DNA from: Plasmodium malariae
Taxonomy: Eukaryota > Apicomplexa > Aconoidasida > Haemosporida > Plasmodiidae
Length of the DNA: 64,000 nt
Assembly: GCF_900090045.1 (NCBI RefSeq)
Contig: NC_041779.1
Location: 186,001-250,000, forward strand
Direction: 5' to 3'
The number at the start of each line of letters is the position of its first letter. Position 1 is the stretch's first letter. Shown one piece after another: positions 25,761 to 41,121 of this stretch. The notes below the pieces were generated by a model. The model did no database searches and was not told the DNA's origin. It saw nothing but the letters and a program-made list of their open reading frames with translations. The translations under genes and the position numbers were made by a program.

Positions 25761-28700
25761 AACAGAAAGAGAAATATTTTATGCAAAATTATAAGAGAAA
25801 CTCAGATTTATAAAAAATAATTAATTTATATTGGATAACTAATGATCATATTACTATTCAACGCGAACATAGTATAAATAATATTTATTAAATGGAAATA
25901 ATACATATAATATATATAAATTGATAAGTAACTAAAGGAAAATATTAATAATTGAATAATTATAAGTAACGCTTTACCAGTTTTGGATAAACAGAATAAT
26001 AATTAATTTAATTAAACATTAATATTACTGAGAATGTTTCATATATGAATTCAAGATTAATACATAAATAATATTTTTTATACTAACAAAATTAAATTAT
26101 TAATAATTCTATATATTAGAAACTTCAAAATTTGAAAGTTCCATGTCAGAACAATATCATTTTATAAAGAATAAGTTTACACAAAATGATCTTATTTAAT
26201 TCAATAAGATAAAATGTTACTAAATATAAAAATATAAAAATAAAATCACATCTTCTACATTACAATAATCTACATAAATGTAATTTATTGATTTATTTAT
26301 GAAAATATAATGGAAAAAAGTTCCTTTTACAATATGATACGACTATATATTTATCCGCATAACTAATAGAATATTAGTAAATTAAGACATATTTATCATC
26401 AAAATAAAAATTATTGTTCTATTTTTTAGATATATTATTATTTAGTATTGTTTACTCTATAATAATATGTTAATAATTTTAACCATTAGATTGAATAATA
26501 TAAACTATAAATTTAAATACATAAATAACTTCTTATAATAATATATGTCACAGTTTTTACATTGTGTTTTTGTATATATAAAATAAGGAAAAATTATAAT
26601 TTGTTATTTTAATAATAACATTACCCTAAATGAATTTACCTTTATGTATTTTCCAGGCTTCGTGATTTAGTACTTTTTATTGATAGAGCATTTGAATTAG
26701 TTTATATTATGTTAATATTTTACATAAAAATGTAACTATTATTATATTAAATATTATCTTTTTAAATAAAAAAGCAAATAGTATATTCATAATATTATGA
26801 AGGAAACCTCATTAGTACAAATAAATTGTTATTATTTTTGTATTAACTTTAAATAAAAAAAAAATAATAATAACATATAAATTACAGAATTATATAAAAA
26901 TTAGGAAAAATTATTAAAAAAGATAATTAAAAATACTTTAACAAAGAAAAAAATATATTTTAATATATTTATAAAATAATAAAAAAAAACATTTTTACGA
27001 ACATTTTCTAACTCATTTTATGCAGTTTTTTTCAAATGCCTTCAAATATTTCAGAAAATCATATTTTTTTTTTGTTGCTACATATTAATGCACAAATATG
27101 TGTTCATTACATAAATTATGTTTACGTATATCTACATAATATATTCAAAAGCAAAATTATAAATAAAAGATATTTTAAAACATGATAAATTATTTTTATG
27201 TATAATCCGTTGTATATTGTAATTAAGTAACATATTTAAAAAAAAAAATGGAATAGTATATAAGATTTTAAAGTAAAAAGAGTAAAATAATGAATAAATA
27301 TATTTTATATAAATAAATTAAAGTATAAAAAAAAAAATATTAAAATATAATTCATCAACATAAATGATTTATTAAATATAAACTTAATAATGTAATTTTA
27401 TATGTTAAGTAACTTGTTGCAAAATTTTATTATTATTATATTAATTTTTAATTCTCATATCACTATATATCTCTTATTTAGTTTCATATGAAACATTAAA
27501 ATAAGTAATACTGTATGTACAATATAAAATAATAGCCTATGTTGTTAGTTATAAGTTTAAATTGTTCTTCATTTCCATTTAGTTATTCAAGCCTTAACCA
27601 TATTATAAATAATTCATGTATTCTTTATTATGCATAATAAATAAATAATTACTACTATTAAAAAGATATCTTTACATAACTAAAGGTAGAAAAAACTAAA
27701 AAAATATATAATATATTTTTAATCTACCTATTAGAATACATCTATCAAAAATTACAGAAAAATTATTAAAAAGTGTCAATATTTTATGTTTTATCTAATT
27801 TAATAAATTATTGCTTTTATGTTCATTTATTATGTTATTATTCATTATTTTAATGATATAGTTTATTTTAAATTTTTTTAATTCTATTCTATAAATAAGT
27901 TTGTTACAATTATTTCTTAATATTTTTCCATATATTCTACAAGTATCCAAATATTTTTTCATTAACTAACAAAACTAAAAATACTTTAATTAAATAAAAT
28001 TTTATCCAAATGCAAGGATTCATATCTAAAAGTGATAATTGATACCTAATAAAGAAAATAAATGCATAATGAATTATACCATATTAAGAATAAGCTATGG
28101 AATAATATATAGAACAAATATTGAATTATTAAGTATCAGATATAAATATAATATTCAGATCCACATGTGCATTTTAATGATAAGATCATTTCAAAATTAT
28201 AGCAACAATTTAGTTTAATTTGTATATTATTAACTCTCATTCGTATATACAACTCAGTAAATATAAAAAAACTTTTAACAAAATAATTAAAACTATAAAA
28301 TGGCCTATATCAATAATAAATAAAAAGATAAAACAAAAAAAAAAAAATAAAAAAGTACTATCTGTATTAATAATGATTTGGTTTATGGATTATTTATTGC
28401 AGGAAAAACGAAAGAAAAATAGGGATTATTTACGTTAATATAGATAATAATATCTATTTATATATGAGTTTGTAATAAGAAAAAATAAAAAACGTCAATA
28501 TACAACTTAATGTAATTTCTACAGAATAACATTTATATTACATATTGATGTAACTTATATGTATATCTTTCATGTTAATATCTTGGCTTTTCTTTCATAA
28601 AGTGAATATTATTTTTACATTGTAATATTTATATAACTGTGAATTAATAATAAAATATGGTTATGATTTATCTCTAGTTGTGATATATATTCTTAATGTA

Positions 28701-28913
28701 AAAGAAGATAAGAGACGTACAAAATAAATAGAAATGTATTCAATTAATTTATAATTCATATATAAATTCTTATGTTAATGATAATTTTATAATTTCTTTT
28801 TAATAAGATATATTCATTTAAAATTTCACTATCGGTAAATAAAAATAAATTAATCTGTATTTTTTTTTCAAATTGTTATTTATAACGAACTATAGTATTA
28901 ATATAGAACCATC
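25761..28913. other. AT-rich spacer upstream of STP1
   Basis: No gene can be supported. An open stretch at 28220-28438 (+) lies in the 5' region of STP1, has low-complexity lysine content and lacks family features; it is probably chance. Confidence 0.6.
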
Positions 28914-31482
28914 ATGGATAGTTGTTTTTCCTCGGTAAGATTTAATGTTTTCTAATACGTTTAAGTATTCAGATAATTTATTTTTTTCATAACAATGTGT
29001 TAATAAAACTATCTCAAAAAATAATAATTAAATAAGTAATGATAATAATAATAATACGTTTTAATACAGAATTATGATTCTCTAGGTTCGCTTTCCTCGA
29101 AGTCTCTCGAATATCATATTTTAAATATATTAAAAATCAAATAATACAGAAAACCAGCACCTTACGTAGTGAGAACAATAAAGCTAAATTTAGAGAAAAA
29201 TGTCAAGACTTGGCTAATTATCTAATTCAGAACAATAATCCACCACGATATTATGAACAATATAAAGTGACGTGGAAAGGAGCACTAAATTTTTGGTTAA
29301 AAGTTTACTATAGAGATCTAAATAAATATGGAGGTTGCCCTTTGATTTTAGAGGAAAAAGATAAAACTATTTTAAATTTAAAATATGAAGAAGTAGATTT
29401 CTGTGATAAAAAAAAAAAAGATTTGGAAGAAATAAAACAATTAAGTGGAAAATCAAAGGGTACTGATATATACATAAGTAAATGTAATGCATATAATGAG
29501 TGGATTGAACAGAAGTGGAAGCATTTTGAGCAGAAGCAAAACCTTTTTGAAACATGCTATAAAAAAACAAGCCTAAAGAAGAAAAAAAAAGGAAGTTCAG
29601 ATTTTATATGCGACTTAATGAATCCCCAAACATTCCAAAAAATACCAGACTGCCCATCTCCCAATACATTATCATCTCTTAATGTTGAAGCTAAAAAAGC
29701 AGAAAAAGTCTTAGAAACAAAGGATAAAGAAAAACAAGAAGATTCAAAAGAATCAAATGATCCACCTGAACTAGCCAGTCCAGCTAAATCTGAAGAAATA
29801 GATCAAGATACAAATCATAATCAACATGAACAGACAAATCAACAAGTACCCTCAACTCAACACGATCTACAAATACAAGAACGGTTATCATCACCTGAAC
29901 CTCCACCTGAGGAAGACAAAGCTGATTTTCAAAGTTCTTCACAGTCTAAAACACTAACACTTCCCAAACCTTCCAAGTCATCCCTAGAAGTATCAGGTGA
30001 ATCTCTATCACCTTCTCCAGTTCCACTAGTCACAAAACCAGACAATGCTCCCCAAGCGACTTTATCTTCTACAATATCATCTTCCCAATCAAGTCCTTTA
30101 GTTTCCCCTATGCCTTCTGTAACTTTAGGTAAACGTAATGCTACTTATTTTTCTATTTTATAAATAACTACATAAAATAATATATATATTTAAAAACCAT
30201 TATAGGTACATTAACAAAAACATCTACCATAAACATATCATCTATACTATTAAGTTTCATAATTATTATTGTATTTTCTGTTTTTATTAAAGTAAAATAA
30301 AAAATAAGCATTAAAATTATGATAACCATTTGATTATTGTAATATACTATTTAAAAATGTTTAATTTTTATACTTCAGTATACATTATTAGGGATTCTAA
30401 AAAAAAAAAAAAGAATAAAAAAAAGACAAGTAAAATTCCTAAGAATACTGCTACCTTCACTCTCTAACAGAAGTGAGCATCTAACACAAGGTCATTTAGA
30501 ACACCCAGAATATGATGCCGAAGAAATCATAAAAAACATAAATATATATGAATGTAACACGATAAAAAAGGTAAATGCGTTAAATCGAAAAAATGAAAGG
30601 ACTAAAACTATTATAGAAGTACATTTGGAAGTACTCAAAGAATACAGAAAAGAAGAATGGGAATACAGAAAAGGAGAATTTTTAGACATATGCCTAGAAG
30701 TGCTCACAAAAGAGGGGCATCGAACTAATCCTAGTTTAACAAATGAAGAACTAACAATAGAAAGTATTAAAAATAGCAATGACACTGTAAAAAATAAAAT
30801 CTTATGGATTAAATGGATAGAAAGACATAAAAATATTTCTGAAAAATTGAAAAAAGTGGAATGGTTTAATAATTTGAAAAATGAATGGAAAAAAGAAAAA
30901 TCTTACATAAAAGAAATGAAAGAATTAAAAAACGAATCATCGAATGAAAATCATAATATTCTACTCCTGGAAAGAGAGAAAGACATATGGAGGAAGTGGA
31001 TATCAAAGAAGAGAAAGTTTATAGAACAATATTTTGAACAAGACTGGTTTAAAGAATTAGCAGAGGAATACCAAAATATGCTAGATGAATACACAAATGA
31101 AGAAAAAGTAAATGATGAGTTACCAAAAAATATAGAAAAAATGGAGCACAGAGAAAATTATGAAGAATTATATAAGTATATAAGAACAAAATTACTATCA
31201 AAATTTTGTATACTTGCATATATGGCAATATTAGAAGAATGCAAAAAAGAAGATTATATAGAAAATAGAGAATTACATTTAGATAGTTCCATAAATGATT
31301 GGAAAAATGAAGAAAATTCAGAAAAAAAAATAAAAATTACAGATAACTTCATTGAAAAGAATAATAACGTTTATGAAAATAGTAAAAATAAGGAAATTCA
31401 TAATAATATAGGGGAAAATCTTTTAGGGGAAAAGCTGGAAGATTGGATAGGAGAAGATGAATCATATGTAAATTCCATATAA
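28914..31482 (+). CDS. STP1: STP1 protein, four exons, apparent frameshift in exon 2
   Basis: STP1 is a SURFIN-related subtelomeric membrane protein family, presumed exposed or exported in infected red cells. Exon 1, 28914-28934, encodes MDSCFSS before GTAAGA. Exon 2 runs from about 29086 (after CTCTAG) to 30128; exon 3 is 30206-30291; exon 4 is 30379-31482. Exon 2 holds the cysteine/tryptophan ectodomain (FREKCQDLANYLI, FWLKVYYRDLNKYGGCPL, YNEWIEQKWKHFEQK) and then a Pro/Ser/Thr-rich stalk. Exon 3 encodes the membrane span. Exon 4 (367 residues) is the charged tryptophan-containing cytoplasmic tail, with WIERHKNISEKLKKVEWFNN, KDIWRKWISKK and the C-terminal DWIGEDESYVNSI. Exons 2 to 4 join in phase (1, then 0). 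Exon 1 does not join exon 2 in phase: the spliced frame hits TAA at 29122-29124, and the main frame is one base over. This is either a disabling frameshift or a sequence error. Everything after about 29130 is undamaged. Confidence 0.88.
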
Positions 31483-34400
31483 CCTATTAATAACAATGAT
31501 AAATATGATTATATTGCAGAATATTTCATCCTAAAAATTTATGTGAATATATTAAAATGTTGATCAATCTAAATCTTATGGTATCTATAAAACAATCTTA
31601 TTAAATTTTGCTATACCAAAAGGAAATAAACGAAAAGCAGAATGTGAAGTAGCAAATAATATAAAAAAGAAAATAAGGAGTGAAACATAAAGTACGAAAT
31701 TCAATATCCTTAAAAATATTCCAATGACATATAACTTTATTTTATCTGTAAAGATATATTTATTAATGTTATAGAAGAGTTGATTCAATAAAAGGAGTTA
31801 ATATATACATAAATATACAAAAAAATTATAATATATTAAATGTAAGCACATCTATTAATGAGATTTAAAGCAATGTTCTTTTTCTTTTTTCCTAAATAAA
31901 TAATTTCTTACAGCAGTACATTAAAATATATGATGAAATGTATAACTTATATTTTTAAAATATATGCATTTTTTATATATATTAGAATAATGCATATTAC
32001 TATATTGGAATTCAGTTTCTAACAATGATACAGTTTTAACGTAGATTAGGACCATATATAAGCATTCTAATATGTATATATTATATCATTTTTTAATTTT
32101 TTCCCTGTTTTTCTATATAATTAATCTGTCCAAACGTATTCTTATTACTGAAATTTTAAAATTTTACAACAATATAATATTATGTATTTCTTAAAAAGAA
32201 TTAGTTTTTATTACATTTAACAATAATAACATTTATATTACACTACGATAAAATAAAAAATTTTCACAATTTTTTTATAATTTTATTATCCTCATATTAT
32301 GATGCAAAGCTACGCATTATGCTTGATGCCACTTAATGATACAAACAATCATATATAAATATTAATCAATTTTTTATTGACTTAAATGAAATTTTAAAAA
32401 TATAGTTACTCTTTTATTAATAAGTAATATGGAATAATGGACATTTAAAAAATAAATACATAATCCAGATATATAACACATATAACAATAGTAAATAACG
32501 TTCTTTATTTTAGATACTTTATATATGCAAAAATTAAAAAGAAAGAAAAATAATTATGTTTTCCATATTTTCGTTAACTATTTTTGATATCTATGATATT
32601 CTGTTACCTAAGAAGATAGATTATAATATTATGGATTACTTAAAAACAATTAATATTGTTGCTAAATTAATTTAAAAAAACATTTATAAAAAAGGTTACA
32701 GTTTTAATATATATAATTCCATATTTATAAATTCAAATATATATGTAATATTTTTTTTAAACGTTGTAGATGCACAATTTTTTATCATATACAGATCATG
32801 TGAACATTTATTAATTCCTTACTTGTTATATTTACAATGTATCATGAATAAAAATATTCATATAGTTAAATAAATCTTTTCACATAGTTAACATAGTACT
32901 TCATAAATTATAAACACAATTCAAAAATTAAGCAACTTTCATATGTTAAATCTTATCCACATCAATGTATTATAATATATCCCCCAAATTAAGGGTCATT
33001 TTTTGGCTTTAGGGAATGAACTGTAAACTGCTAATTAATAATTAACTTAACTATAAATATAAATTCTTTTAAAATAATTAACAACTTTATCGTTAGTAAA
33101 ATTCATGAAAACGTTTTTTACATAAAAAGTAATTCTATTATTTTAGAAATATAAAAATAATTTATTAATATATAAATATGTTGTCTATTTATAAGGAAGT
33201 ACTCAAACACTCATAATATTCAAAGAAAAAATATTATGAGGTTATGTATTGTTGATTTTTAAATATAAATGATACTTTTTTAAAATTTATATATATGCAT
33301 AGTTAAAATTTATACTAAATTTATTTATTAAAAAATAAGAATATAATTATAACTCTGATTTTATTATATATTCAATAAATTTGTATAATAAAATAAAATA
33401 AGCAAAATACTTTATAAACACAAAATTGTACAGAATTCTTCATTTAAATAAATAAACAAAAAAAATTTTACAAACCTTTACTTATAAATGTATAAATGAA
33501 AAACATAAATAAAGGTAGTTATATATGATTATTATAAACTTAATATATACAATGAAAATTTAAATTGTTCTTTATTTATTCTTTATATAGCGAAATATTT
33601 TATAAAAGCGAAATATATTTATATATTCTAAGATATATAATTAAATCATAACACATGAATTTATCGTCGAAGAAAAAAAACTAATGGCCTTTAACATTAT
33701 ACAGTAAAAATAATATATATAAGTAGAACGAGTCTTTGCTTTATTATTCATAATCCCATTTCATGTTTTTTAGTTCGTAATCTTGATACAATTGTTGTAA
33801 TGTATTATTTAAATAAATTTATTTTTCCGTATTTTTACAATTATTTTCTTAATATCTAACGTTATATAAGTACTAGTTTGATGTTAAAGAACTATGATTG
33901 TGTCAATTTATTATGTATGTATGATGCTTAATAGTATTTTTGACATAAATAAATTTTTAATTCCTAATTTTTCATCTTTATTTCTTAAGTTTTAATTCTT
34001 AATTTTTTATTTTTTACTTATTTTTAACTTTTTTTTTTTTTTTCTTTTAATTATATTTTATATTTTAATTACAAGTATTTTAGAAAAAATTTTTTTTTTT
34101 AATTTTTTTATAATATTATTTCATATATTTGCATTATTGTCACTTTTTGAATTAATTTTCATTTATTGTATTAGTGAAAATTCTGGCTTAATGTGAAAGC
34201 CATATAACATAACAACTATACAATAAAATTATTTTCTTTTAAAATATTTAAAAAAAAAATAGAACAGCAGTTTATATTACATAACGCAACAATAAAATTA
34301 TCTTCTTTTAAAAATAATATAGTTTATATGGCTATTAAGCGTATTTCCTTAAAATATGTAAGTTTATGCATATGTTACATGTATATTAATAAATATTTTA

Positions 34401-35017
34401 TTTTATTATATATTTATTTTGTTCTAATCGTTGTGCTTTTAGAAAATTACATAAAAAAAGAAATTTAATATATAAGACTTTAGCTGATTTAGCCAAATTA
34501 TTTTCATTATTTTAATTATAACAGTTTGACTTAAAATGATACATTATTTAAGTTGAACTTTATATACGTATTATTTTATGAAATTTTATTACATTTATCC
34601 ATTTTTATAAGCATTTTAAAAAAATATTTTATTAATATTTCATAGAAAATATATAAATATAAACAAATTTTTAGAACTATAGTATTCACAGAATGTATAA
34701 TTGCAGTTATTACATATAATTACATGTCTTTAATATACATTAAAATATTCTTCTGTTTATATTATTATTTAAATACATATATACACCAAAAATTTACTAA
34801 TATATTTTTATTTAATATATTTATTCCCTTTTTACCTATGAATATATGTAATAGTTACCATTAATTTAAGAAAACCAAAAAGCTTTATATTTTAATGTGA
34901 CAAAAAAATATTAAGAAAAATTATTACAAATCTTTTATTCATTATAATTTAATATTATATAATGATAAAAATTCCAGTATTGCAAAAGATCTAGAACCCA
35001 TAAATAAGTTCTTCATA
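31483..35017. other. AT-rich spacer
   Basis: No gene. A short GC-richer patch at about 32960-33030 (C5 run, AAGGGTC, TTTAGGGA) stands out; minus-strand frames across it are interrupted by stops. A single TTTAGGG there is not a telomere array. A T13 tract lies near 34028. Confidence 0.6.
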
Positions 35018-35948
35018 ATGGTACAAGCAAACAAGTTTTTCTATTTCACTCTATTAATTTGGTTAGTCCAGTATTCCTATGAGGTAAAATATTTTTTATA
35101 TTCAATAATTTCTATACAGTTTTTGTAATCTCACATTTTCATTATATAATTAATATTTTATTTATATTGTAATACTTTTATCCTTCTAAATATAAAATAT
35201 ATACCACAATTTTTAGGTAGCTACATCTAGCACATCATGGAATAAGATAATCAAACTAAATAATATATCAGATGTAAGGGTAAGTAGATTATTATACGGA
35301 GAAACAGATCTATATGATCAACAGAGATATCAATCCTTAAAAGAAAAAGCAAAGCATATAGAAAAGGAAGATGAATATATTTTTGGAAAAAGACTAAACA
35401 AATTATTACAAAGTGATGGTATAAAGGAACAGTTTAAAAAAAATATGTATAATGAAGAGCTTCAAAAAACATCTGATTCATTAAATTTTAAGGATAATTC
35501 GAATAATTCTTATGATTCTTTAACATCTATTGATTACCTTGAAGATGTTCATGATGAAATAAAAGGAGAACCAATTCGAATGAAATGGTATAAGTCAAAA
35601 GAAAAAAGTGTGTCACCATTAACAAGTAATCATCACAAAATAGTATATCCACCATATAAAAGAGGAAAACAAAAAATTTTATATCCTGAATATAAAAAAA
35701 CAAATAAATTTATAGGTAAATATGATAAACGTATTACTAAAAAAATGATTAATATTTTTACTACAATTATTCTATTCAGCTCTGTCACCATATTAGTAAT
35801 CCTGAATTATCGATCTCCTCAAGCTGTTCTAGCATCATGCGCTTTATTGGCGTTATCCATATTATATTTACATTTTAAAGGATTTAAAAAATTTAGCAAG
35901 AGTTCTAATATTTATAATATACATAATAGATTTTCTCGGCCCTTATAA
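35018..35948 (+). CDS. Exported protein, two exons (Pv-fam-d-like)
   Basis: Function unknown; presumed exported to the host red cell. Exon 1, 35018-35083, encodes a 22-residue hydrophobic start (MVQANKFFYFTLLIWLVQYS). The intron is 133 bases (GTAAAA to TTTTTAG). Exon 2 is 35217-35948; total 265 residues. The export-like motif is SRLLYGETD at residue 46: arginine, two leucines and glutamate are present, but Glu is one position later than in canonical RxLxE. The middle has the YQSLKEK and EYIFGKRLNKLLQSDGI blocks, which recall the short repeated D-x-x-F-x-x-R-x-N-x-L units of proteins annotated Pv-fam-d in P. vivax; that family call is from memory. Two membrane spans follow at about 199-219 and 225-242, then a basic tail. 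The 53.0-53.9 kb gene looks paralogous. Confidence 0.82.
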
Positions 35949-38271
35949 GGATCATATGAAAAACTGGTTCTTAGAAATATTTAATTTTAATTCAATTTTT
36001 TTAATATACATATAATATTATATGTTTAAGAATATATATATACATATATGAACTTCAACGTTTTATGTAATACACAAATAGTATTCAACTTTTATCTAAA
36101 AAAAATTCCTATAATATTATTCTTGTTAACCCTAACTTAAATATATCATTTATGTTTTTAGTGTTTCATCATACAATTAATTTTTTTTATATGTGATAAG
36201 ATAAAAAATATTGTTAAATTAATTTTTTTTTATTTTACATATATATTTATATGTGTTTAAGAAAGTTCTCTTTATATCTAGGTTTTATTTATATACCCAA
36301 AATATTTCTAGACATTTTTTTTTAATATGTTTTTATTTATTCGATATTTTTTTGTTTTTTTAGTTGTATTTAAATATACATACACACTTTAAAATATATA
36401 ATATTATTAATATTTATAATTGTCATCTTAATGTGTATTGAACTAATGAATCTGTAAACATGTTTGTAACATGTTAATTAGGATAATTTTGTTAACAGAA
36501 GAATAGAAGTACACTTAAAGTGATTTTATTAAAAATAAGAATTAATTTCGTAATCATTTTTACTTAATAGAAATATTGTTTATACTTAAATTTCAATTTT
36601 GTCACATGACTTTTTTGGATCTTTGGGAATATAAATATAACATAAAATTACTCTTTTCATATTATAAAAAAAACATTATATCATTTTCATTTATTAACTA
36701 TCCATATATAAATAAATTCCCTTATTATTTTATTATTATTTTTTTAAATATATCCTACTTTTCTTTATACCCTTATTAAAATTATTCATTTTGAAAATAT
36801 CATGTGCTTAAAAAAATTTTATCTCAGTAAAAAATAATAGAATGATTACTAAATATATAAAATGTAAAATGAAATATGGTTTATTATCATAGTTAATATG
36901 TGAAAAACCATACAGGTGTAGTAATAAATAGATATTATTGATTATGTAATTTTTCCTTTACTTTTTCTCATAAGTAACAACTAATTTCGTATATATAAAG
37001 TTTTAACTTAAGATAAAAAAAACTTATTAATAAGTAATATATATGAGATAATACTAAAACAACAAATGTATATTTTTTTTATAATGTAATTATGCTATAT
37101 TAGTTCAACTTCCATTTTTTTATGCTAAATTCTCACTTTACATAAGTTTTATGCAGGATAATTAATAATTAAATTAAATTATATCTGAATTAATATATAA
37201 AAGGAATAACTTAACTATGCAGTAAATCCTTAATTGAATGACGTATAATATTCCACTTGTATGTAATGATTTTATATATTTTAATATAATAAATTCTTTC
37301 TTTTTCTTTTATTATTATTACTATTATATTAATATATTATAAAAATATATATATTTATAATTATTTACAGAAAATAAGATAAAAACAAAAAATAAAATTC
37401 ATTCAAAATGCATAGTATATTTCTTTAATTACAAAAGAAATAGTAAAAATATATAAGTACTCTTATTCCATTCTAAAATTTTAATAAAAATAATAAATCA
37501 CTAGTTTTTATACTATTTTATAGATATTATGAAGTATTAGTAAATGGTAAAAATTTATTTTTATTAAAGTGTCATGACTTGAAAAATAATATTACATATG
37601 TTTAAAACGATACTAAATCTGTATTTATTGTATAAAAAAATGTCCTTATAGTTTTATTTTCTTCGTTTAATATTTTTTCAATAATAATATTTAAATAAAC
37701 GACATCAACGGATAATAATATATAATTTCTATAAATTTTAGATTATTAATTAGAAGTAATTAACTAATATGTTTTATCTATTTTATAATAAATAATGTAA
37801 ATTAAATAACTAAATTTTATATTTTATATACTTTAAATAAAATATCAAAATTTTCAGATTCTACAGTTTTGGGCATCTTTTAAATTTATTTTATTTTTCC
37901 TTCTTTTATTGTGACACTATATCTTGAATTACTTCTAAATGGAAAAACAAGTTTATATGTATTATATATATTTTATATTTATTAAACAGTTTCAATTAAA
38001 TTATTTTAATTAATTTGGTTTTCATAAGTAAATTTAATAATAAATAATATGTCATAAACTATTTTTAAATTTTCAATTTCACTTCCTATAAATTAATGTT
38101 AACTAAATAGGCATAAAATAATAAAAATTTCATAAAAGTAATATAAAAATGAAATTTTTTAAAACAAATTATTTTAAATAGTACAATAGCACCTTTTATA
38201 ATTAATAGTTTAAAAAATTAATAAACCTTTTTTTTTTACAAAATTTAATATAACATTAAAAACTTATTTCA
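35949..38271. other. AT-rich spacer
   Basis: Nothing beyond AT-rich spacer is seen; an open stretch at 36576-36779 (+) has no family features and follows no plausible splice arrangement. Confidence 0.6.
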
Positions 38272-39087
38272 ATGGAAAAAAAAAACAGGTTTTCAAGTAT
38301 AATTAAAATTTTTACATTTGTCCTTCTATTTTGCACATCCCATTGCTATAACCAAAAAGTATATAAATTAAGAACATTTTTTTTATTTTCTTATTATTTT
38401 CACAGTTTTTTCATATTTTATCTTATGTTATTTTAAAAATATAACGTTCTATACTATTCATATATTTATATGAATTAAATATATATGTAGTTTTCTCTTT
38501 TTTAGAGTACTTATATTAAATCGTTAGAAGGAAAAGTAAACTTAGAAAATACATTAACTATTAGAGCTATACGATTATTGTTATCAGAAAATAAATTAAA
38601 AGAGAACAACTTCACAGAGATAAATTTAAAACAGCGTAGACAAAATAATGAAAAAGTTGAAACATTAGTAGGGGAATTAGAAAGTACGTATGAAAAAAAT
38701 TCAGATAATCAAGGTAAGGTCAATATACTTAAAAAACTAGACGAATACCTAGAGGAAAAAATATTCAATTCTTTAACTTATATATATAGTTATTTTAATA
38801 AAAATGAAAAGGCCAGAAAAAAAGAAAATTTTAAGGGAGTACTTAAGTATATAATTTTATTGAATCTCCCATCTGCATTAGTTTCTTTACTTGGATTTCT
38901 CTTTTATATAGGAAAAGATAATACATTATTACTTTCCTTGGGCACTGCAGCTTGTATTGTTATAAATTTACTTATGATGATATATGTTTTTTTGAAAAAT
39001 TTAAAATATAAGGCTATACAAGCAGGTTACAAAAATCCTTCTTTTAAAGTATATATTGGTTTCATAAAAAAAATTTTTAAATTATAA
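38272..39087 (+). CDS. Exported protein of unknown function, two exons
   Basis: Exon 1, 38272-38358, encodes 29 residues with a basic start and a hydrophobic core (MEKKNRFSSIIKIFTFVLLF). The intron is 147 bases (GTATAT to TTTTTAG). Exon 2 is 38506-39087 in phase 0, giving 222 residues. The export-like motif RLLLSE starts at residue 52, where PEXEL normally lies, but has one extra residue between the second leucine and glutamate. A charged central region includes KKLDEYLEEKIFNSLTYIYS, as in other Plasmodium two-exon exported proteins. Two membrane spans lie at about 143-164 and 170-192, with a short basic C-terminus (GFIKKIFKL). I do not recognise a named family. No lesions are visible, so it is probably functional. 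Confidence 0.82.
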
Positions 39088-41082
39088 TAAATTGAAGTAA
39101 ATTTTATTACATATTTAAAAATATACTGATGAATAGTTGATTTATTATATTTAAGATATATCTTATGATTCATATTTTTATACACAATAATAAAAATAAT
39201 TATTAATAATATCTATAAACATTTTCCTTTTCCATTTTTATTTTGTATTTTCCTTTCTAGTTAATTTAATAAATCTACTTTTAATATATATACATTATAA
39301 ATATTGCTTTTAATAAACAAATATTAAATATTAATATATTGTTATTTTAACGGAGTTTATTTTCTTTATCAACAGCTCCAGTTTAAATATATTCTTAACA
39401 TCCTTTTGTATATTTTTGTTAAATCTACGCATAAACATGTATTGTAAAATTAAAATAGGAAAGTGTTTTCCATATATTTTCATTGATTTAATGAGTTGTT
39501 TATTATTTTGACCATAAACTTTTTTATTTTGTTTTTTTTATTTTTTATCTAGATCCAAATACTTATTATTTCAAGCGATATTTATAAAAAAGGATCAGTA
39601 CGTCAAATTAAATATAAATATGTATTTTTCTAAATTTTGTAATACACTATTAATATGTTTTTTTTTTAATTGATATTTTTATTTTTTTTCTATTAATAAA
39701 AAAATATTCCTCAAAAAAATTATTATGAGAAATATATTAAAAACAATTTTCTAAAAAAAATGTGATTACTAGTGGTTTAATATTTTCAACACGCTTCTAA
39801 AGTAAAATTATAAATGTAAACAAAAAAAACTATATTTTCACTTACAAATAATTAATTTTTACTACTTTATTAAATCGTACATTCAAAAAATTTATAATAA
39901 TATAATATAAATCTAGTTATTTTATTATTATTATATCGACTTAAAATACCATATAAATTTAAAGCTCATAAACGTTAAATAAACTCATTTAATAAAAAAA
40001 TACAAGGTATATACATTAGTATATTAATGTGGCGCACGAACGTGTTATAGAGCTAAGTTTAATATGATAATATTAAATTTCTTATTCTTTTGTTCCTTTT
40101 TTTAGTTTTTCGAATACTAGGTTTTTTTAAAAATTAGAATTATAATATTAAACTAAATGAAAAAAAATTTAAATTAATATATAATTTCTATCAATAATTC
40201 TAAGTTACAACAGTCAATAAAGCATTAGTGCATTATATGTATAAGTTATTCACATTGATTTCTTAATTTATTAAAAGAAGTATTTTATATTTTATGGTAC
40301 TAGATACTAAGTAATTCATTACATTTTCTTACACAATTGATGTTATTACACTTAAATTATTACTAAGATGCATAAATATATATAGAGTGTTTACTTTTTT
40401 GATCCCCACAAAATATAAAAAAAGAATCGACTTCATATAAGGATTTTCAATTATACAACATTAATATGATGTGTGATGAATATTTTTAGTTAACAAAAAA
40501 TTTAAATTGTTCCATAATAGTTCTTTTTTAAAAACATGCGTTCATTTATATGCAGATATGTTAATGTAAAATATAATAATTAACAGAAAAAGTTATGTTG
40601 CCTTTTTAACACTATAAATGTATTATATGTGGAATTGTTAGAATGTTCCAAAATATACTTTAAAATATTTCATATATATATACGTTTTAAACAAAATTAA
40701 TGAAATATATATTTTTTTGCATAAATGTATTTTATTGTGTAAATTTCATTATATAAATATATAAAATATATGATATGAAACTTGTACTAAGTAAAAATAT
40801 AAAATAAAATTTCAATCATGATATATATTTTTGCTTATTATAAATTAATATGTACGAGATCCTTACGCATGTATATTATATTATGATTAAAAATGTGCTA
40901 TATAAAGTATAATTTTTTCTTTTAGAGAAAATAATTTTTATTTATAATATCTTAAATTATAAAAATACACATATAACTATAAAAGAATAATTTCCTATAT
41001 GCATATAATATATACATAATATTAAACATTTAATAGCATAATGTAATATAAAATATTGAATGAAACATAAATATAAATTACA

Positions 41083-41121
<39 letters not shown>

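Noticed and set aside
30492..30785. Minus-strand open stretch of 97 codons
   Set aside because: Antisense to STP1 exon 4.
32960..33040. TTTAGGG and C-run resembling a telomere repeat unit
   Set aside because: Only single units; Plasmodium telomeres are long tandem GGGTTYA arrays, which are absent from the window.
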